Shown: positions 49,889 to 58,359 of the stretch, piece by piece | Position numbering within the stretch: the stretch's first letter is position 1 | How the letters are laid out: each line of letters begins with the position of its first letter | DNA from: CALVLD01 sp964467585 | Lineage (GTDB): Bacteria; Bacillota; Clostridia; Christensenellales; CAG-138 | DNA length: 64,000 nt | NCBI GenBank assembly: GCA_964467585.1 | Contig: CAYXRF010000002.1 | Location: forward strand, 1-64,000 | Direction of reading: 5' to 3' | Program-made: the position numbers and the translations under genes | Notes under the pieces: model-generated | Told to the model about the DNA's origin: nothing | Databases searched by the model: none | What the model saw: the letters and a program-made list of their open reading frames with translations, nothing else

Positions 49889-51211
49889 ATGAAACCACTT
49901 GTTGCAATTGTCGGACGCCCAAATGTAGGCAAGTCCACGCTTTTTAATCGAATCATCGGCAAGCGCATTGCCATAATTGAGGACACCCCCGGCGTCACCC
50001 GTGACCGCATATATGGCGATGCCGAATGGCTTTCCTATCGGTTTACCGTTATTGACACAGGCGGTATTGAACCTGAAAACGAGGATATTATCGCCGCTCA
50101 AATGCGGAGGCAAGCGCAGCTTGCAATTGAGACCTCCGACGTCATCATATTTGTGGTTGACGGCAGAGAAGGCATGACCGCAGCCGACGAGGACGTTGCC
50201 GATATGCTGCGCCGATGCAAAAAGCCTGTTGTGCTGTGTGTAAACAAGGTTGATCACATCAAGTTTGAAGACACGGCATACGACTTTTATTCCCTTGGAA
50301 TAGGCAATCCTTTCACAGTTTCCGCCGAGCAGGGGCTTGGAATCGGAGACCTTTTGGACGAGGTCTGTGCGGACTTTCCAAAGATTGATGAAGGCGATGA
50401 GTCTCCCGTCACTGCCATTGCTGTCGTCGGCAAGCCGAACGTGGGCAAGTCAAGCCTTGTAAACGCACTCCTCGGTCAGGAAAGAAGCATCGTAAGCGAC
50501 ATTCCCGGCACCACGAGAGACGCAATCGACACCCCTTTCAAATACAAGGGCTCTGATTATGTGCTTATCGACACCGCAGGTATTCGTCGAAAGCGTGCCA
50601 TTGAAGACGAAACGGTTGAACGATACAGCGTTATCCGCTCACTTGCAGCAATCCGTCGGTGCAATGTGGCTCTGATTGTTGTTGACGCCGAACAGGGGCT
50701 TTCCGAACAGGACGTCCGCATTGCAGGTTATGTGCATGAGGAGGGTAAGGCAAGCGTTCTGATCGTCAACAAATGGGATTTGATCGAAAAGGACACCTAT
50801 ACGGTTGAGAAATTCAAAAAATCAATCCAGACAGACCTTGCGTTTATGGATTATGTTCCGATACTTTTTATATCGGCAAAAACGGGTCAGCGCCTTAGCA
50901 AGGTGATGGAGTATGCCAATATGGCGCTTGAGCAAAACAGCACACGAATTTCTACCGGTGTTTTGAACGACGTAATCGGTGAAGCTGTTACTGTTTCCGA
51001 ACCGCCCGCCGCAAAAGGTCGAAGGCTGCGTGTGTTCTATGCAACTCAAGTCAGCGTAAGACCTCCCACGTTTGTAATATTCGTTAACGATGCGGATCTG
51101 ATGCACTTTTCGTATAAGCGTTACCTTGAAAACTACATCCGCAAATCATTCAAGCTGGATTCAACGGTGATTAGGCTGATAATCCGCAATCGTTCCGAAA
51201 AGGATGACTGA
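49889..51211 (+). CDS. der: Ribosome-assembly GTPase Der (EngA)
   Basis: Essential double GTPase for 50S subunit maturation. The 440 residues contain two G domains: G1 GRPNVGKS at 9-16 with IDTGGIEP (G3) and VNKVDH (G4), and G1 GKPNVGKS near 183 with IDTAGIRRK and VNKWDLIEKD, then the KH-like C-terminal domain (RRLRVFYATQVSVRPPTFVIFVN). ATG 49889 is used, 1 bp after the DUF512 stop with GAAGGGAA upstream; an in-frame start 15 bp earlier would overlap the stop. Domain order is complete; identity is secure. Confidence 0.98.
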   Translation: MKPLVAIVGRPNVGKSTLFNRIIGKRIAIIEDTPGVTRDRIYGDAEWLSYRFTVIDTGGIEPENEDIIAAQMRRQAQLAIETSDVIIFVVDGREGMTAADEDVADMLRRCKKPVVLCVNKVDHIKFEDTAYDFYSLGIGNPFTVSAEQGLGIGDLLDEVCADFPKIDEGDESPVTAIAVVGKPNVGKSSLVNALLGQERSIVSDIPGTTRDAIDTPFKYKGSDYVLIDTAGIRRKRAIEDETVERYSVIRSLAAIRRCNVALIVVDAEQGLSEQDVRIAGYVHEEGKASVLIVNKWDLIEKDTYTVEKFKKSIQTDLAFMDYVPILFISAKTGQRLSKVMEYANMALEQNSTRISTGVLNDVIGEAVTVSEPPAAKGRRLRVFYATQVSVRPPTFVIFVNDADLMHFSYKRYLENYIRKSFKLDSTVIRLIIRNRSEKDD

Positions 51212-51274
51212 TGTTGACGGCAACTATATCGATTGATTAACCCAAGCTTTTTATGTCGGCAGACGCCGATTCAC

Positions 51275-51307
51275 AAACAGAGCGTCACAATATGTGTCGC
51301 TCTGTTT
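51275..51307 (+). terminator. Stem-loop terminator after der
   Basis: AAACAGAGCG (51275-51284) pairs with CGCTCTGTTT (51298-51307), plus an inner CACA/TGTG extension, followed by TGCATTTAT. It lies between der and spoIVA. A weak CATATAAAT element near 51329-51337 could be a sigma-E type -10 for spoIVA. Confidence 0.65.
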
Positions 51308-51372
51308 GCATTTATGCGAATCTCAATCATATAAATTAAATGCCTTATTTCATAACCGAAGGGAGAAACCTT

Positions 51373-52857
51373 ATGGACAGAGCTGAGCTTTACCATGATA
51401 TAGCCAAAAGGACACAGGGAGACATTTACATTGGAGTGGTGGGGCCTGTTCGCACGGGTAAATCCACGTTTATCAAGCGTTTTATGGACGCGCTCATTTT
51501 GCCTGAGATTGAAAACGCGTATACTCGTGAAAGAGTTGTTGACGAGCTTCCGCAGAGCGGCTCCGGCAAAACAGTGATGACTACTCAACCTAAATTCGTG
51601 CCAAACGATGCGGTTGTCATTCACATAGGCGGAGAAGCAGACGCAGAGCTTTCGGTCAGAATGATCGATTGCGTTGGTTATATGGTTGAAGGTGCACTCG
51701 GCAGCTATGAGGAAGAACTGCCGCGCATGGTGCGCACTCCGTGGTTCAGCTATGATATACCTTTTGATGAGGCTGCGGAGCTTGGCACGCGAAAGGTAAT
51801 CACGGAGCATTCAACCATCGGCATTGTTATGCTTACGGACGGCAGCATTACGGGCATACCTGTTGAAGCCTATGCGCCCGCTGAGGAAAAGGTGTTTGCG
51901 GAGTTAAGAAAAACCGGCAAGCCATTTGCCGCGGTGCTTAACAGCATAAACCCGAATGACCCCGATGTTGTCGCGCTTGCCGAATCGCTTTCTGCAAAGT
52001 ATTCAACTGACGTCATACCGCTTGACGTTATGAACATGTCTGTTGAAGATATACAGCGGCTGCTTGAAAGCGTGCTGCTCGATTTTCCCATGAGAACGTT
52101 GACTGTTGAGATTCCTGCGTGGGTAAAAGCGTTGGGCATTGAGCATCCCCTTGTTCAGTCGCTGCTGGAAATGACAAAAAAAGCCCCTGATGAGCTTTCA
52201 CGAATGCGCGACCACGCCGCTCTCGCTCAGGCTTTTAATGAGCACCCGGATTTTTATGCGCCCGAGCTTGTTAAGGTTACGCTTGGCGATGGCTGTGCAA
52301 CATACCGTATTATGCCTCACGAGGATGTATTCTATCGGATATTGAGCGAAGAATGTGGCTATGAAATACAAAATGAGGCTCAACTGATCTCCACCATGAA
52401 GGATTTTGTAGATGCAAAGCGCGAGTATGATCGCGTTGAACTTGCCCTTAACGCTGCTAATGAATGTGGGTATGGGCTTGTTCCGCCAAAAATTGACGAA
52501 ATGCAGCTTGAACGTCCTGAGATCATTCAGCATGGAACACGCTTTGGCGTGAGGCTGAAAGCGCATGCCTCTGGTCTTCACATTATTCGCGTCGATCTTG
52601 AAAGTGAGGTTAATCCCCTTGTCGGAACAGCGGAGCAGAGTGAGGAGCTTATCAGCTATCTTATGGATAAATTTGAGACAAAGCCGGATGAAATCTGGAC
52701 GACCAACATATTCGGCAAGCCCATTTATGACCTTGTTCGTGACGGAATGTCAAGCAAGGTGAATCGTCTGCCGGTTGAGGTGCAAATGAAGCTGCGCGAC
52801 ACAATAAATCGCATGGTTAACGATGGCTGCAACAGTCTGATATGCGTAATGCTGTGA
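51373..52857 (+). CDS. spoIVA: Stage IV sporulation protein A (spore coat basement ATPase)
   Basis: SpoIVA polymerises on the forespore surface using ATP hydrolysis and forms the base of the coat. The 494-residue protein has Walker A GPVRTGKST at 24-32, MDRAELYHDIAKRTQGDIYIG at the N terminus (shown here by its first and last parts), SGKTVMTTQPKFVP, IDCVGYMV (Walker B-like) and a conserved middle and C-terminal coat-interaction region ending in SLICVML. ATG 51373 follows AAGGGAGA; a longer frame starting at 51340 has no SD. Its presence shows the host makes endospores. Convergent with hisS. Confidence 0.97.
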   Translation: MDRAELYHDIAKRTQGDIYIGVVGPVRTGKSTFIKRFMDALILPEIENAYTRERVVDELPQSGSGKTVMTTQPKFVPNDAVVIHIGGEADAELSVRMIDCVGYMVEGALGSYEEELPRMVRTPWFSYDIPFDEAAELGTRKVITEHSTIGIVMLTDGSITGIPVEAYAPAEEKVFAELRKTGKPFAAVLNSINPNDPDVVALAESLSAKYSTDVIPLDVMNMSVEDIQRLLESVLLDFPMRTLTVEIPAWVKALGIEHPLVQSLLEMTKKAPDELSRMRDHAALAQAFNEHPDFYAPELVKVTLGDGCATYRIMPHEDVFYRILSEECGYEIQNEAQLISTMKDFVDAKREYDRVELALNAANECGYGLVPPKIDEMQLERPEIIQHGTRFGVRLKAHASGLHIIRVDLESEVNPLVGTAEQSEELISYLMDKFETKPDEIWTTNIFGKPIYDLVRDGMSSKVNRLPVEVQMKLRDTINRMVNDGCNSLICVML

Positions 52858-52923
52858 GCGGCGCAACACAATAACACAATCGGATGGGCATACTCGGAAA
52901 CGTGATATAGCAGATTGAAATAA

Positions 52924-52958
52924 AAGGGGCGGCGCACCTGTTTTAATGCGACGCCCTT
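52924..52958. terminator. Bidirectional terminator between spoIVA and hisS
   Basis: AAGGGGCGGCGCA (52924-52936) pairs with TGCGACGCCCTT (52947-52958), one internal mismatch. On the minus strand it ends in CCCCTTTTATTT, a good U-tract for hisS; the plus side has TATGTTTAAA. Confidence 0.7.
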
Positions 52959-53024
52959 ATGTTTAAATAAACTGGTTGCATGGGTTGAAGATCCTGTGGA
53001 AACAACGCCTATCGCCGTGCGGTC

Positions 53025-54287
53025 TTAAATCTTTGCAAAATGCTGAACAAGCATATCAAACGGAACCATAATCTCCGTGCCGTCATCCATGCGCTTGACC
53101 TTTGCGGCTCCTTCGGAAAGCTCATCGTCTCCTATCACGGCGGTGTACAGGCACTGAAGCTTGTTCGCATACTTGAACTGAGCTTTGAAGCTTCTGTCCA
53201 TGTGATCAAACTCTGACGATATCCCCGCGGTGCGCAGCTTCTGCACCAATTCAAACGCTTTTGCCCTTGCATCATCACCCATAGCGGCGACGTATACGGT
53301 GATTCGCGGGGGCTGCGGGAACATAACGTTGTTGTTCTCCATAACGGCAATCAGTCTTTCCATACCCATGCCGAACCCCACCGCCGGAAGCGGCTGACCG
53401 CCAAGCTCCTCGATAAGCCCATTATATCGACCGCCGGCACACACTGCGCCCTGTGAGCCGATTCGCTCAGAGACGATCTCAAACACGGTGCGTGTGTAGT
53501 AATCAAGACCTCGGACTATGTCCGGATCAAGCACATAATCAACACCAACGTCCTTCAGGCTTTTTTGAACGCTTTCGAACTGCTTTTTACAGTCATCGCA
53601 AAGATAATCCACTGTTCGCGGGGCATTTTTAACAATCTCCCTGCATTGAGGAACCTTGCAGTCGATTATCCTCATCGGATTTTTTTCAAAGCGCGACTTG
53701 CAGGTTTCGCACATTTCGCCGATGTACAAAGCAAGATAATCATGAAGCGCAGCGTTGTACTGTTTGCGGCAATTGGGGCATCCAATGCTGTTAATATGCA
53801 GACTAAGCTCATGTATGCCCAACTTTTCAAACAAAGTCATTGCAAGAAGAATGACCTCCGCATCCGTCTGTGCGGAATATGATCCTACAAACTCAACTCC
53901 AAACTGATGATGCTCTCTGTAACGACCCGCCTGCGGCTTTTCGTACCTAAACGTCGGTGAGTTAAGGTAGTACAGCTTTTGCGGCATAGGCTCGTTAAAC
54001 AGCCTGTTCTCCAAAAAAGCACGAACCATACCCGCCGTTCCCTCGGGCTTTAACGTAATCGATCTATCGCCCTTGTCCATAAACGTATACATTTCTTTTT
54101 GGACGATATCCGTTGTATCGCCGACTCCGCGAAGAAAAAGCTCGGTATGCTCAATTACCGGAGTGCGAAGCTCGCTCACTCCAAAAGAATCGCAAAGAGT
54201 GCGAATGGTGTTTTCTATATAGTGCCACTTGTAGCTTTCGGAAGGCAAAACATCCTTTGTGCCTTTCGGCGCTTGTATTTGCTGCAT
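53025..54287 (-). CDS. hisS: Histidyl-tRNA synthetase
   Basis: Charges tRNA-His. A class II synthetase of 420 residues: APKGTKDVLPSES, motif 1 region ELRTPVIEHTELF, motif 2 FRYEKPQAGRYREHHQFGVE, the HisRS-specific LDYYTRTVFEI and GGRYNGLIEELGG (HisA motifs), motif 3 VGFGMGMERL, and the anticodon-binding domain (VYVAAMGDDARAKAFELVQKL). GGAGGAG lies over the end of dnaX just before the ATG, 5 bp after the dnaX stop, so it is co-transcribed with dnaX. Identity is secure. Confidence 0.98.
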   Translation of the reverse strand: MQQIQAPKGTKDVLPSESYKWHYIENTIRTLCDSFGVSELRTPVIEHTELFLRGVGDTTDIVQKEMYTFMDKGDRSITLKPEGTAGMVRAFLENRLFNEPMPQKLYYLNSPTFRYEKPQAGRYREHHQFGVEFVGSYSAQTDAEVILLAMTLFEKLGIHELSLHINSIGCPNCRKQYNAALHDYLALYIGEMCETCKSRFEKNPMRIIDCKVPQCREIVKNAPRTVDYLCDDCKKQFESVQKSLKDVGVDYVLDPDIVRGLDYYTRTVFEIVSERIGSQGAVCAGGRYNGLIEELGGQPLPAVGFGMGMERLIAVMENNNVMFPQPPRITVYVAAMGDDARAKAFELVQKLRTAGISSEFDHMDRSFKAQFKYANKLQCLYTAVIGDDELSEGAAKVKRMDDGTEIMVPFDMLVQHFAKI

Positions 54288-54292
54288 TAAAT

Positions 54293-55858
54293 TTACTCCT
54301 CCTCAATGGGTATGCCGAGAATCTTCTCGACTTTATTTTGTTTTATCTGACCTCCGCGGCGAATGTCGATTTCTACCGTGTAGGGTTGGATGCATTTTTT
54401 TGCCGCGCTTCTCAACACCTCACGCGTGGCGCCTTCTCCTGCATAAGAATATGATTTCAGCGTTTCGGAATCGAAGCAAATATGCAGCACGCCGCCTTCC
54501 GCCCAATGCGCTTTTGAGGTTTTTAGAACAACCAGCATTGTTTTATCGCCATCGGGAGAATCAAGATACCTGCTGAGACGTTCAAACAGCTCGTCCCCAT
54601 CCGGAGTTGCATCAGGAACCTGCTCATACAGCGGCGGCTCCTGCTCCTTTGCATTATCCGTGCCTGTCCCCAAAGCGGACGCTGCCGCCTCCTGCGCTTT
54701 CGGCATTGCAAACGCACCGTTTTTCAGCATGGTCTCAAGCTCGTTCACTCTGTCGGCAAGGGATAATATATCGTTCTGTTCCTGCGGTCGGCACACACGA
54801 AGCAAAGTGCTTTCCAGAAGCACTCTGGGCATCGTCACCAGTCTTAACGTGGGCTGGAGGCGCAAAAGCTCCTCCAATGCCCTCTCAATACGCTCCTTGC
54901 CCGCCTTGGAAGCCTGCTGCACATACTCGGTCATGGCGTCCTCGGTGCAGTCAAGTATTTCTTTGCAGTCTCCGCAAATTTTGGCAAGCAGCAGCGCACG
55001 AAAATGGTTTGCTAAATCAAGCGTAAAAATGCCAATGTCGCGTCCTGAAGCGGCCACCTCGTCAACACAGCGCATAACAGTTGACATGTCAGAGTTGATA
55101 ACGGCGTCCGCCATTTTAAAAAGAAATCCTGAGTTAACACTGCCAAGCACGGTCAGAACATCATCCGAAGATACATCGCTGCCACAAAATGAAAGGCACT
55201 GATCGGCAATGCTGAGGCAATCCCTCATGCCGCCCTCCGCGGCGCGTGCGATTGTGGCAAGCCCATCGTCATCTATATGTGCGCCCGCTTTTGAGAGAAT
55301 GCCACGCATGGTTGAAACCATGTCCGATACTGAAAGACGATGAAACTCAAACCTTTGGCATCTGGAAACGATTGTTGGAGGAAGCATCTGCGGCTCGGTA
55401 GTCGCAAGAATGAACACAACGTGAGCGGGAGGCTCCTCCAATGTTTTAAGCAGCGCGTTAGAGGCGTTTTTGGTGAGCATATGCGCCTCATCGATTATAT
55501 ACACCTTTGTTTTGAGCCTGAGCGGAGCAAACTCCGCACGCTCAATCAATGCGCGCATCTCCTCAACTCGTGAATTTGACGCAGCGTCGATCTCGATAAT
55601 ATCAACATTGCCTTCCTCGAGACAGGCTTCACACTTGCCGCACGGCTCTCCGTCCTCGGGAGAAATGCAATTAATCGCACGCGCAAGTATGCGTGCGGTG
55701 CTTGTTTTGCCCGTGCCTCTGCTGCCGCTGAAAAGGTAAGCGTGCGCGACTCTGCCCGTTCTTATCTGATTGAGCAGTATTGTCGTGATGTGCGGTTGAC
55801 CTATGATCTCCCCGAATGTCTCGGGACGATATTTGCGGTACAGCGCGCTGTACGCCAT
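54293..55858 (-). CDS. dnaX: DNA polymerase III subunit gamma/tau
   Basis: Clamp-loader ATPase of the replicative polymerase. 521 residues: YRKYRPETFGEIIGQ at the N terminus, Walker A GSRGTGKTSTA, zinc module CGKCEAC with an earlier Cys, VYIIDEAHMLTKNA (Walker B), SNALLKTLEEPPAHVVFIL and SRCQRF with the sensor residues, domain III up to about 360, then a low-complexity tau linker and a C-terminal part. GGAG is suitably placed before the ATG at 55858. It follows rsfS by 15 bp and precedes hisS. No frameshift signal was searched for in detail. Confidence 0.97.
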   Translation of the reverse strand: MAYSALYRKYRPETFGEIIGQPHITTILLNQIRTGRVAHAYLFSGSRGTGKTSTARILARAINCISPEDGEPCGKCEACLEEGNVDIIEIDAASNSRVEEMRALIERAEFAPLRLKTKVYIIDEAHMLTKNASNALLKTLEEPPAHVVFILATTEPQMLPPTIVSRCQRFEFHRLSVSDMVSTMRGILSKAGAHIDDDGLATIARAAEGGMRDCLSIADQCLSFCGSDVSSDDVLTVLGSVNSGFLFKMADAVINSDMSTVMRCVDEVAASGRDIGIFTLDLANHFRALLLAKICGDCKEILDCTEDAMTEYVQQASKAGKERIERALEELLRLQPTLRLVTMPRVLLESTLLRVCRPQEQNDILSLADRVNELETMLKNGAFAMPKAQEAAASALGTGTDNAKEQEPPLYEQVPDATPDGDELFERLSRYLDSPDGDKTMLVVLKTSKAHWAEGGVLHICFDSETLKSYSYAGEGATREVLRSAAKKCIQPYTVEIDIRRGGQIKQNKVEKILGIPIEEE

Positions 55859-55873
55859 AAAGATACTCCTATA

Positions 55874-56278
55874 TTATTCTGCCGTTTCGGGATATTTGAT
55901 GATATTGCCCGTCCCGTCAATCCAAAGCCTTTCGATATTATAATACTCCCTCTCGTCAGGATGGAATATATGCAAAAGAATGTAGCCGAAGTCAAGAACG
56001 ATCCAACGACCCTCGTTATAGCCCTCTCTGCGGCGCAGGGTAAGACCGATTTCGGCATACTTATCCTCAACCTCATCGCAGATAGCCTTAACTTGGATAG
56101 TTGATGTGCCGCTGCATACTATGAACCATTCTGTAACAATCGTTTTTTCGGCAACATCGATGGCAACGGCGTCAACAGCTTTTTTGCTGTCGAGCACCTC
56201 CAAAAGCTTAATCACCTGTGCTCTTGCTTCGTCCTTGAGACGCTTTTCAATTCCGGTGGGATTGAGCGTTTCTTCCAT
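55874..56278 (-). CDS. rsfS: Ribosomal silencing factor RsfS
   Basis: Binds ribosomal protein uL14 and blocks subunit joining when nutrients are scarce. 134 residues: ALEVLDSKKAVD-like LLEVLDSKKAVDAVAIDV, FIVCSGTSTIQVKAICDEV, GYNEGRWIVLDFGYILLHIFHPDEREYYNIERLW, each visible in the sequence in RsfS order (given here in short parts). GGAGG and an ATG lie just after the nadD-yqeK stop (5 bp). The nadD-yqeK-rsfS order is standard in Bacillota. Confidence 0.96.
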   Translation of the reverse strand: MEETLNPTGIEKRLKDEARAQVIKLLEVLDSKKAVDAVAIDVAEKTIVTEWFIVCSGTSTIQVKAICDEVEDKYAEIGLTLRRREGYNEGRWIVLDFGYILLHIFHPDEREYYNIERLWIDGTGNIIKYPETAE

Positions 56279-56283
56279 ATAAA

Positions 56284-57459
56284 TTAATCCTCCAATTTGT
56301 TTTTAATATCTTTTTTGATGCTTTCCATAGCGTCGCTTGTGGTTGGGTTAACCAGCCGCCCGTTCTTGGAAGTATAGTCCATGGTGTGCTGCATCACAAG
56401 TATCATTCCCATGTTGACGTCCTTGTACGCCGCCTCGCGTATTTCTGCAACGCCCTCATAATCACGCGACGGTTCAATCTTGTCCGCAAGATATATCACC
56501 TTGTCAAGCATTGTCATCCCCGCTTTGCCCAGCGTATGATTTTCAATTGCTTGAAGCACCTCTCTGTCGGTTACGCCATAATCGTCAACCGCTGCCACCG
56601 CACCGAGTCTTGCGTGAATCAGGTAAGGGTTTTGAATTTCCTCAGGGGTAAGGTCATAGCAGCGTTGCTTTGCAAGCGCAAGAATATTTCTGTTTGAAAG
56701 CTTAACGCAGTCATGCAAGATAGCCGCAAGTCTTGCTTTTTTTGTGTCAACGCCGTTTGCGTCGGCAAGCAGTATCGCCTCACGGACTGTAAGCATTGTG
56801 TGACGAAGCCGCTTTGCGTCAAGCAAGCCGCTGAGCTTTTTATATATGTCAACAATGTCCTGCGGCATATACATAGCGTTTTCATGAATAAAATAGTCAA
56901 CCTGAAGCGGCACAAGCATGTCGATAGGAAGCGCGTCATAAACCCGTGAGCGAACCTCTGTCGATGATATCCGCGGCCCTTTGCATCCTGTTAATATAAC
57001 TTCTCCGCCAAATGCCGATTCAATATGCTTGGTGATGGGAAGCATGTCGTCAACGGAATCCGGACGGCTTACCGCCGCCAGACTGCACATAGACATGATC
57101 TCGCTTGGACGCCTCCACATGGGAAAATTCTCAAGCATATCACCACCCACAATCAAATACAGACGGGCTGAAGGCTCTGTCTCTCTGAAATACCTTACGG
57201 TATCGACCGTGTAGCTTGTCCCTCCGCGCAGCAGCTCAACGTCTGAAGGAAATATCCCTTCTTCACTTTTGAGCGCCGCCTCAAGCATTTTATATCGCGT
57301 TTGCCCGTCTGTCCTGTTCGCATTGTGCTTATGCGGGGGATCTTCGGTGACGACCAATAAGAGCTTGTCAAGCTCAAGCTCATCCCGCACCGCCCTTGCA
57401 GTCCAAATATGCCCAAGATGAACAGGATCAAACGTCCCGCCAAAAATACCTATCCTCAT
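56284..57459 (-). CDS. nadD: NadD-YqeK fusion: nicotinate-nucleotide adenylyltransferase plus HD-domain Ap4A hydrolase-like protein
   Basis: A 391-residue two-domain protein. Residues 1-195 are NadD of NAD biosynthesis: IGIFGGTFDPVHLGH (ATP-binding), DPPHKHN, IVGGDMLENFPMW and ISSTEVR. Residues 205-385 are YqeK, an HD-domain hydrolase of Np4N type: LDAKRLRHTMLTV, ILHDCVKLS (HD motif), ENHTLGKAGMTMLDKVIYLADKIEPSRDY. In B. subtilis they are separate neighbouring genes. ATG 57459 is preferred to the in-frame GTG at 57465 because the predicted -10 ends at 57468, making the mRNA almost leaderless. rsfS follows 5 bp after. Confidence 0.95.
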   Translation of the reverse strand: MRIGIFGGTFDPVHLGHIWTARAVRDELELDKLLLVVTEDPPHKHNANRTDGQTRYKMLEAALKSEEGIFPSDVELLRGGTSYTVDTVRYFRETEPSARLYLIVGGDMLENFPMWRRPSEIMSMCSLAAVSRPDSVDDMLPITKHIESAFGGEVILTGCKGPRISSTEVRSRVYDALPIDMLVPLQVDYFIHENAMYMPQDIVDIYKKLSGLLDAKRLRHTMLTVREAILLADANGVDTKKARLAAILHDCVKLSNRNILALAKQRCYDLTPEEIQNPYLIHARLGAVAAVDDYGVTDREVLQAIENHTLGKAGMTMLDKVIYLADKIEPSRDYEGVAEIREAAYKDVNMGMILVMQHTMDYTSKNGRLVNPTTSDAMESIKKDIKNKLED

Positions 57460-57467
57460 ACGCACTG

Positions 57468-57496
57468 ATTATACAACATAATTTTGCTTTTGTGAA
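57468..57496 (-). promoter_or_regulatory. Predicted promoter of nadD-yqeK, near-leaderless
   Basis: On the minus strand TTCACA (57496-57491), 17-bp spacer, TATAAT (57473-57468). The likely transcription start is about 57461, only 2 nt before ATG 57459, leaving no room for a Shine-Dalgarno. Confidence 0.6.
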
Positions 57497-57510
57497 TACC
57501 AAAGATGTAA

Positions 57511-58359
57511 ATGGGCAAGAACGAATGTATGGATAAGCGTTTGAAAAAAATCTATCTGCGAACATATCGCCGCGGCAGAAACCCCGCAGCATATTATATT
57601 GACAGGCTGTTTTTGCTTGCGATAACAGTATTTGCAGTGTACTTGGCGGCAAGACCGCAGCTGCAAAATCGCACCATATGCACAATTGTAAGCCTTTTTG
57701 TGGCGTTGACCGTGTTTATTATGCTTAAGCTGACTGATGAGCGTCGTTTGGCGCGCCACATCAATAAGCTCCGTTCAGCCGCAGCTCAGCAGGTTATTGA
57801 CTGTAAGCTCATGCTTATGGAGCCTGATGCGCTTTCCGATTTGATCAATCCGGACAGAGAACCATCGGTTATTGTGCATTCGCGTGCGGAATGCGTTACC
57901 GCAGACGATGTGCGTCATGCATTTATTGCTGTTGAAGCTCAAGCTGCACCCAATGTGATCATCGTTGCCTACTCCAAGCCGACAGAAGCGGCAAAGCGTA
58001 TGATAAAGCAGCTTAACGGCTCGGTGTCTGTGCAAACGCCACAAGAATATGCAAAAGACCGCATTATGCGCTCCATATCGGTATCAGAAGACGAGATCGA
58101 CGCTCAAATCATTGCTGCGCACGAAAAAAAGAGGGACGCCGCCGCATTCGTCAAAAGCTTGAAGCTGCTTTCGAAGCAACGCGCCCTCCGCTATCTCGGC
58201 GTGGGCGCGTTGCTGATGCTTTGCTCATTTTATATGAGATATTCGCTTTACTTTCGGTTGCTTTCTACACTCTGCATCTCTGTCGGAGGCGGAATATTCG
58301 TCGTGCAGGAGATACGAGCGCACACAAAAACAAAAGAGAGTACATTGCCTACTCAATAA
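57511..58359 (+). CDS. Hypothetical membrane protein
   Basis: I do not recognise this 282-residue protein. It has a basic N terminus (RLKKIYLRTYRRGRNP), two hydrophobic segments at about 30-75 and two more at about 230-265, with a soluble middle region (75-225) containing QQVIDCKLMLMEPDALSDLI and NVIIVAYSKPTEAAKRM, maybe a nuclease/NERD-like or Rossmann-like fold; this is a guess. ATG 57511 and a second at 57529 both lack a good SD. It is inserted in opposite direction between obg and nadD, genes that are usually neighbours, and its end overlaps obg by 11 bp. Function unknown. Confidence 0.8.
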   Translation: MGKNECMDKRLKKIYLRTYRRGRNPAAYYIDRLFLLAITVFAVYLAARPQLQNRTICTIVSLFVALTVFIMLKLTDERRLARHINKLRSAAAQQVIDCKLMLMEPDALSDLINPDREPSVIVHSRAECVTADDVRHAFIAVEAQAAPNVIIVAYSKPTEAAKRMIKQLNGSVSVQTPQEYAKDRIMRSISVSEDEIDAQIIAAHEKKRDAAAFVKSLKLLSKQRALRYLGVGALLMLCSFYMRYSLYFRLLSTLCISVGGGIFVVQEIRAHTKTKESTLPTQ

